DNA of 64,000 nucleotides from assembly GCA_017590115.1 (NCBI GenBank), contig JAGGNK010010225.1:868001-932000 (forward strand), given 5' to 3'. The position numbers were made by a program, and so were the translations under genes. Numbering within the stretch: position 1 is the first letter of the stretch; each line of letters starts with the position of its first letter. This document shows, piece after piece, positions 59,900-64,000 of this stretch. Source of the DNA: Montifringilla adamsi. Taxonomy: Eukaryota > Chordata > Aves > Passeriformes > Passeridae. The notes under the pieces were generated by a model. That model was given only the letters and a program-made list of their open reading frames with translations. It was not told where the DNA came from and made no database searches.

Positions 59900-62400
59900 T
59901 TTTTTTTTTTTTGAAGTATTGGTGAAAGAGGCATTGCTGTGGGACAGAATTTCTGCATGTCTGTGCTGCAGTCTGAGCTGGAGCAGAGGAAGGAAAAGCA
60001 GTGCATGGTTTAGAGTCACAGCCAGAAAAGCAGCTTGGCATCTCACCTGTCTGCAGTCTCCAGGTGGGAGTGCAACCCTCCGGGCCAGCCTCTGGCCCCT
60101 CTGAGTCCCTCTCACTCTTTACTTGTCCCACAAGCAGTGATGTGACAGGCTTGTATCCCTCTGGCCAGGAAAGATCTCAGCAGACAAGAGCTGATGTAGC
60201 TGCTCTTTTGTGGGGGTGGCTGGAGGCTGGAGGTGAGATGTCTCTGGTTAATGCATCCTCTGTAGATCTTCAGCAGACATGATGGTCTTCAAGGTTAGCA
60301 TAAATTAGAGCTGCCAGGTCAGCAGGTAGGGAAACTCATGGGTGGTTTCCAAAGGAAAAAAAAAAAAGGAATATGGGGCAAAGATGGTAGCAAACAGTCC
60401 TTTCTCATCACCTGGAGTCTGGGAAACCCCACCAGATGATCAAGGTAACTTAATAGCTGCTCTTTGCTTCAGTTTCCTCAAACCCAAATACCAGTTTAAC
60501 TTCCTTCCAAAACACTTCATGGTTGCCTCTTTAAAACTAATTCCCTGACAGCATACCTGTGGCTGGGCAGTGCATGGATTTCTTTGTCCCGGATGGTTCC
60601 CAGCACTCTGGTCTGTCCCTGAACAGTTGGAAGGAGGCTACTATAACAGGCTCCTGCAGAGACATGTTGCTGGAGGAGGGAATTTCTGCCCAGAGCCACT
60701 AAATTATTCTCCAGTGGAGCATCCTGACAAGAGCAGAGCACTGTGATGCTGGCTGCCTGGAAACTTTCTCCTGGGGCAGTGGCTGCAGCTCTGCAAGTCA
60801 GGTCACCTGCAGCAGGTAGCTGTGCGTGTGAGAGACCTAGCTGGCTGTGTTACCTCTCCAAACCTTCCTGCCTGGCCTGGCAGCAGCTGGGGAGCTGTAG
60901 CCCTCGTGCTGAATGTAAAGTGAGATGAGGACAGGAGCACAGATGAGCCGTGTGGTTTCGGACAGTGTACAGGGTAAGTCTGCTGCGGGGAAGGTGTGAT
61001 TTTACACCTCTCCCCCCTACACCAGATGGGAGTGGAGCTGTGGGTGTTCTGAGTAAAACCAAGTGCATTTCGCCAAGGTTATGTGGAGGATGTGGGGGAA
61101 AACGAAAGGAGTTCACTCTCCAGGCAGGAGATGCTGCTTGGGTGCTGCTCCCAGCCAGGGTGATTTGTGCAGGTTGATGGAATGTGATCCACGGATTTAC
61201 GGCACAGATTCCCCCACAGCTGTGCTCACATCCTTGCTCCACTTTTGCGATAAGCCTTTTGGTGTGGCTGGGGGCAGCTGAACCCATTGCTGAAGCACAG
61301 TGACAACTGGACCATCACAATTCCCTCTGTGGGAGATGATAGTTCTAATGCATGAATTATTCAAGTCTGTATCCAGAAACAGTTGGATGCAATAAGTGAG
61401 GAACATGTTCCTTCATTTGTTAGAGTAACTCTCTTTCCACCACCCCTCCCCACTTCCCCAGCTGCTCCTCCCAGTCGCCTTCTGGAAAGCCTGAATTCCT
61501 TAACTGCCAGTCATTTCTGTGTTTTCCTCCTCAGTCCTGAGCTGTGTTATGGAAGCAATCGATAACTAGTTAGAGCAGAGTTTGGCTTTGCATCAGAAAA
61601 ATCTGCTGGAAATCATTCCAGTTCAGTAGGTACAGGATTTCACGTGTGAAATTGAAATTAGCAGCATCTGTTGGTATCACATCCTGCCTTCCTCCCTACG
61701 GCTGGGACATGGGACATGCCACCTCTGCCCCAAGTTGCTTGTCCTGTAGGGTGAACTGGGATGCTATGCTGGCCCCAGGGTGATCCTGAGAACTGCCAGC
61801 AATAGATGGTGATGCTGTACACATGTGTGTGTGTCTGGCCCTGCTACCACACACTGTTATGTGGTACAGCCAGTAGTCCATGCCCACTTCTGGATGCTGT
61901 GTTGTTTTCAGCAGAAAGAGGGGAACAACACACACCTGGCAGCAAAAAGAGCAGGAAGGTGGGAAGAGTTCCCTGCAGCAGCAGGAGCTAAGCAGGGAAT
62001 TTCCTCCCCTGGCTTTTGAGTGCCTTGTTCTGTAAGGTCTCATTCTCCTTCTGAGGCTACGACACCTGAGCAATGTCTGTGCCTGGGGGTGTGCAGGCTG
62101 GAGCCTGCTGGTGTCTGCAAACATCCCCCGGCATGTTTGTTCACTAGAGGAGGCCCCCAGCTCCATCCCACCCTGCAGCGAGAGGGGTGCTGGTGTCCAA
62201 AAAGCAAAACAAGCAGAGCACACTGCCTGTGAGGTGCTGTGCAGCTCATTCCTACTGTCTCCTTGCCAGCCAGCCACTGGGAAACAAGGAGCCTCAGCAA
62301 AAGCCAAGTGAGATGGAGTTTTCCAGCCCTCATGTAATAAAGCATCTGTTTTCTGAGGGGGATGAGATCAGGGATGCATGGTGGCAGGAAGGAGGGTTGG
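59900..62400. other. Intergenic sequence, no gene supported
   Basis: Composition becomes more GC-rich than the ZNRF2 introns. Open frames on both strands (the longest about 200 codons on the minus strand, 61696-62307) show no recognised domain and no splice-supported structure. In human, NOD1 follows ZNRF2 on the opposite strand, but I see no leucine-rich-repeat coding sequence here. Confidence 0.55.
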
Positions 62401-62506
62401 AGATAAATAAATAATTGCATAAAGCCCATCCTCAGCTGACGCAAGATGACTCACTCCTCGTAAAGGCAAGAGCGTAGAGGAGGAGGCCGATCTGAGGCGC
62501 AGGGAC

Positions 62507-62526
62507 GCGGCCTCAGCTGAGGCCGC
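62507..62526. repeat. Perfect 20-bp palindrome
   Basis: GCGGCCTCAG followed by its exact reverse complement, with no spacer. The centre CAGCTG is an E-box, and the flanks resemble AP-2 halves (GCCTCAG/CTGAGGC). Confidence 0.8.
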
Positions 62527-62864
62527 TGGAAATGGCAGGTGCTCTGTGCCTCCGCATTTGGCCCGTTGGCTTCGGAGCCATGCTTTGTGCCGAGCTTCTG
62601 CCCTGCTTTCCTTTCTTCCTGTTTACAGATTGCTTTGTTTGAACACGCGTTTACATTTTAACAAAACCTCCCCCCTCCCTTCCCTCCTAGTTGTTTCTTT
62701 AAGCCGGCTTCAAACAGAAGGAAGAGGAAGCTGCCAGGCCTCTCCCCGAGCGCCATGGGCCTCTGTCACCGAGGGGAATGGGCGCCGTGCGGCCGCTCCC
62801 ACCCCGCCTGGCTCTTCCCTGCCACTCCCTTCCCCTGCGGACCAGGGCGACTTCTCAAGGGAGC

Positions 62865-62894
62865 AGCTTTCCTCCTCACAGCTTTCCTCCTCAC
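62865..62894. repeat. Exact 15-bp tandem duplication
   Basis: AGCTTTCCTCCTCAC occurs twice head to tail. Small recent-looking duplication. Confidence 0.9.
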
Positions 62895-62934
62895 AAATCA
62901 CCCGGGCCGGGATTAACATCTGCTAAACTCAGGA

Positions 62935-64000
62935 TTAAAGTGTCTGGCAGGTAACGGGAGCATGAAAGCTTGACAGCTTCATTTGCTCCAGTCCGTGAGG
63001 TCCGAGTCTCCCGGCTTGCAAGGCTTCAGCAGCTAATGAAGTTGCTGCCTTCAGTGTATAAGGGGAATCCCCAGATAGGAGAGGCTGGGCATAATTCAGT
63101 TGTTTGCAAGGGCTTTGCTGCAGCTGGAGCTCTGGCTCCCTGCCCCACGGGAGCAAGGGGGACACTTCTGCAGCAGGGCTGCAGCCATGGCAGTGGCCCT
63201 TCAGCCGTGCCACCAGCAGCCAGCCACCTCATGGGCCAGCTGGGATGGGTGAGCATGGCACCTTTCTCAGACCAGCACGGCACAATCGGCAGCCTCCTGG
63301 GACTGTTGGGAGCCCCCCTGCCAGCAGCAGCTGCAGGCCCTGTGTGTGGCAGGAATTTGTGTACTGCCACCCTAAAGGGCTGCTTGAGCCCTGCAGGTGC
63401 TGACCTCGAGTGGGTGAGGTGGCATCAGCACTGCCCGAAACCTGCTGTTTTCCAGTGCATCACCCAGAGACTCCCCGTCTGCAAAAGGCACAGGACATTT
63501 CCTGCTTTCCCAGTATAAAGCAATGACTGTAGTTTTTGCCCCTGGCTGAGTAAGGCCAGTTTTTATTCCTTAACCCACCTGCTGTGACCTCTCATGCCTT
63601 GATGCTCCTGAAGCTGAAGCTGCTGTTTTCTCTGAAGCATCATCCTTGTTTTCACGTCCCCCTATGGTACCTTAGGGCAGCTATTTCAAACACTGCAGAT
63701 CATGCCATCAGCTCTCATTTACCTCTGGGAGTGGAGAATGAATACTGGCTGACCTCAGTCCTGTCGAGATTCACAGGGGATTCCATCAGCAATTTCCCAG
63801 GATGGAAGAGAAACTCCCCCAGCACCTGTGGCACTCCCTGCATCCTCTCACCTTTTGTTCCCACTCTGGCAAGTGAGGAAGGACTTGGCCCAGTAGCTCT
63901 GCTGTGTTTTCAGAAGGCTGACCTATCCCACAGAGCTACTGAGAGCCTCCAGCAAGCAAGGAGAAACCTCCTTGTGTGAGTAAATCTGGAGTCCCTGAGT
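62935..64000. other. Terminal flank, no gene supported
   Basis: Moderately GC-rich sequence. Open frames of up to about 180 codons exist on the + strand (62970-63518) but have no recognisable domain, start context or splice support. No repeat or RNA gene is recognised. Confidence 0.5.

Larger units (their letters stand above)
62430..62930. promoter_or_regulatory. CpG-rich patch with AP-1/MAF-like sites (candidate enhancer or promoter)
   Basis: Contains TGACGCA (62437-62443) and a consensus AP-1 site TGACTCA (62447-62453) ten bases apart, then a CpG-rich stretch with a perfect palindrome at 62507-62526 and further CpGs to about 62910. Two GGATTA homeobox-type motifs follow (near 62910 and 62930). 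It resembles a regulatory element, but no transcript can be assigned. Confidence 0.4.

Noticed and set aside
61696..62307. 203-codon open frame on the minus strand
   Set aside because: GC-richer DNA has fewer stops. The translation has scattered Cys/Pro/Ser residues without a known fold, and the opposite strand is equally open.
59900..64000. 3' end of NOD1 expected from human gene order
   Set aside because: No leucine-rich-repeat or NACHT coding sequence is seen on the minus strand, so synteny alone does not justify a call.
1..64000. CRISPR array, operon, prophage or other bacterial system
   Set aside because: No regularly spaced repeats or dense coding; splice structure and avian repeats show a vertebrate genome.

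Overview
This is vertebrate nuclear DNA, almost certainly from a songbird. The evidence is a single protein-coding gene spread over about 53 kb with large AT-rich introns, a CpG-island first exon, CR1 LINE remnants, a SINE with a tRNA-Ile head and a CR1 tail (the architecture of passerine TguSINE1), and a solo LTR whose ends (TGTCCTGG...CCAGGACA) fit passerine endogenous retrovirus LTRs. No bacterial, phage or CRISPR features are present.

The gene is ZNRF2, encoding the zinc-finger/RING E3 ubiquitin ligase 2, on the + strand. Four coding exons are visible: 1178-1593, 32140-32235, 51955-52060 and 52779-52836. A probable 3'-UTR exon starts at 53971. Splice phases fit at all three coding junctions. 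The donor of intron 3 is GC instead of GT (AAAGG|GCAAGT). Exon 1 as given does not stay in one frame. The N-terminal part (MGAKQSS...) reads in one frame, and the part carrying PRSRSLGG through to the exon end reads in another. The switch falls in an extremely GC-rich Gly/Ala tract near 1290-1330. Removing one base of shift makes the four exons sum to 224 codons plus stop, close to the 242 residues of human ZNRF2, so a sequencing or assembly indel is the simplest explanation.

Layout: 1-480, upstream sequence without recognisable features. About 490-1880, promoter CpG island and exon 1. 1594-32139, intron 1, with microsatellites, an isolated CpG-rich patch at 14.6 kb, palindromes and the solo LTR at 29.9-30.5 kb. 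32236-51954, intron 2, with a CR1 fragment, the SINE, a second CpG-rich patch at 40.0-40.3 kb and G-rich tracts. 52061-53970, the short terminal introns and exon 4. 53971 onward, the 3' UTR with several possible poly(A) signals (54428, 55292, 59855). About 60-64 kb is intergenic, more GC-rich, and has a CpG-rich patch with AP-1/MAF-like sites and a perfect 20-bp palindrome at 62.4-62.9 kb. No second gene can be supported. In human the neighbour beyond ZNRF2 is NOD1, but no NOD1 coding sequence is recognisable here.

I found no previously undescribed multi-gene system. The points most worth a second look are the exon 1 frameshift, the GC-AG intron, the two isolated intronic CpG patches (candidate alternative promoters or enhancers), and several perfect inverted repeats.
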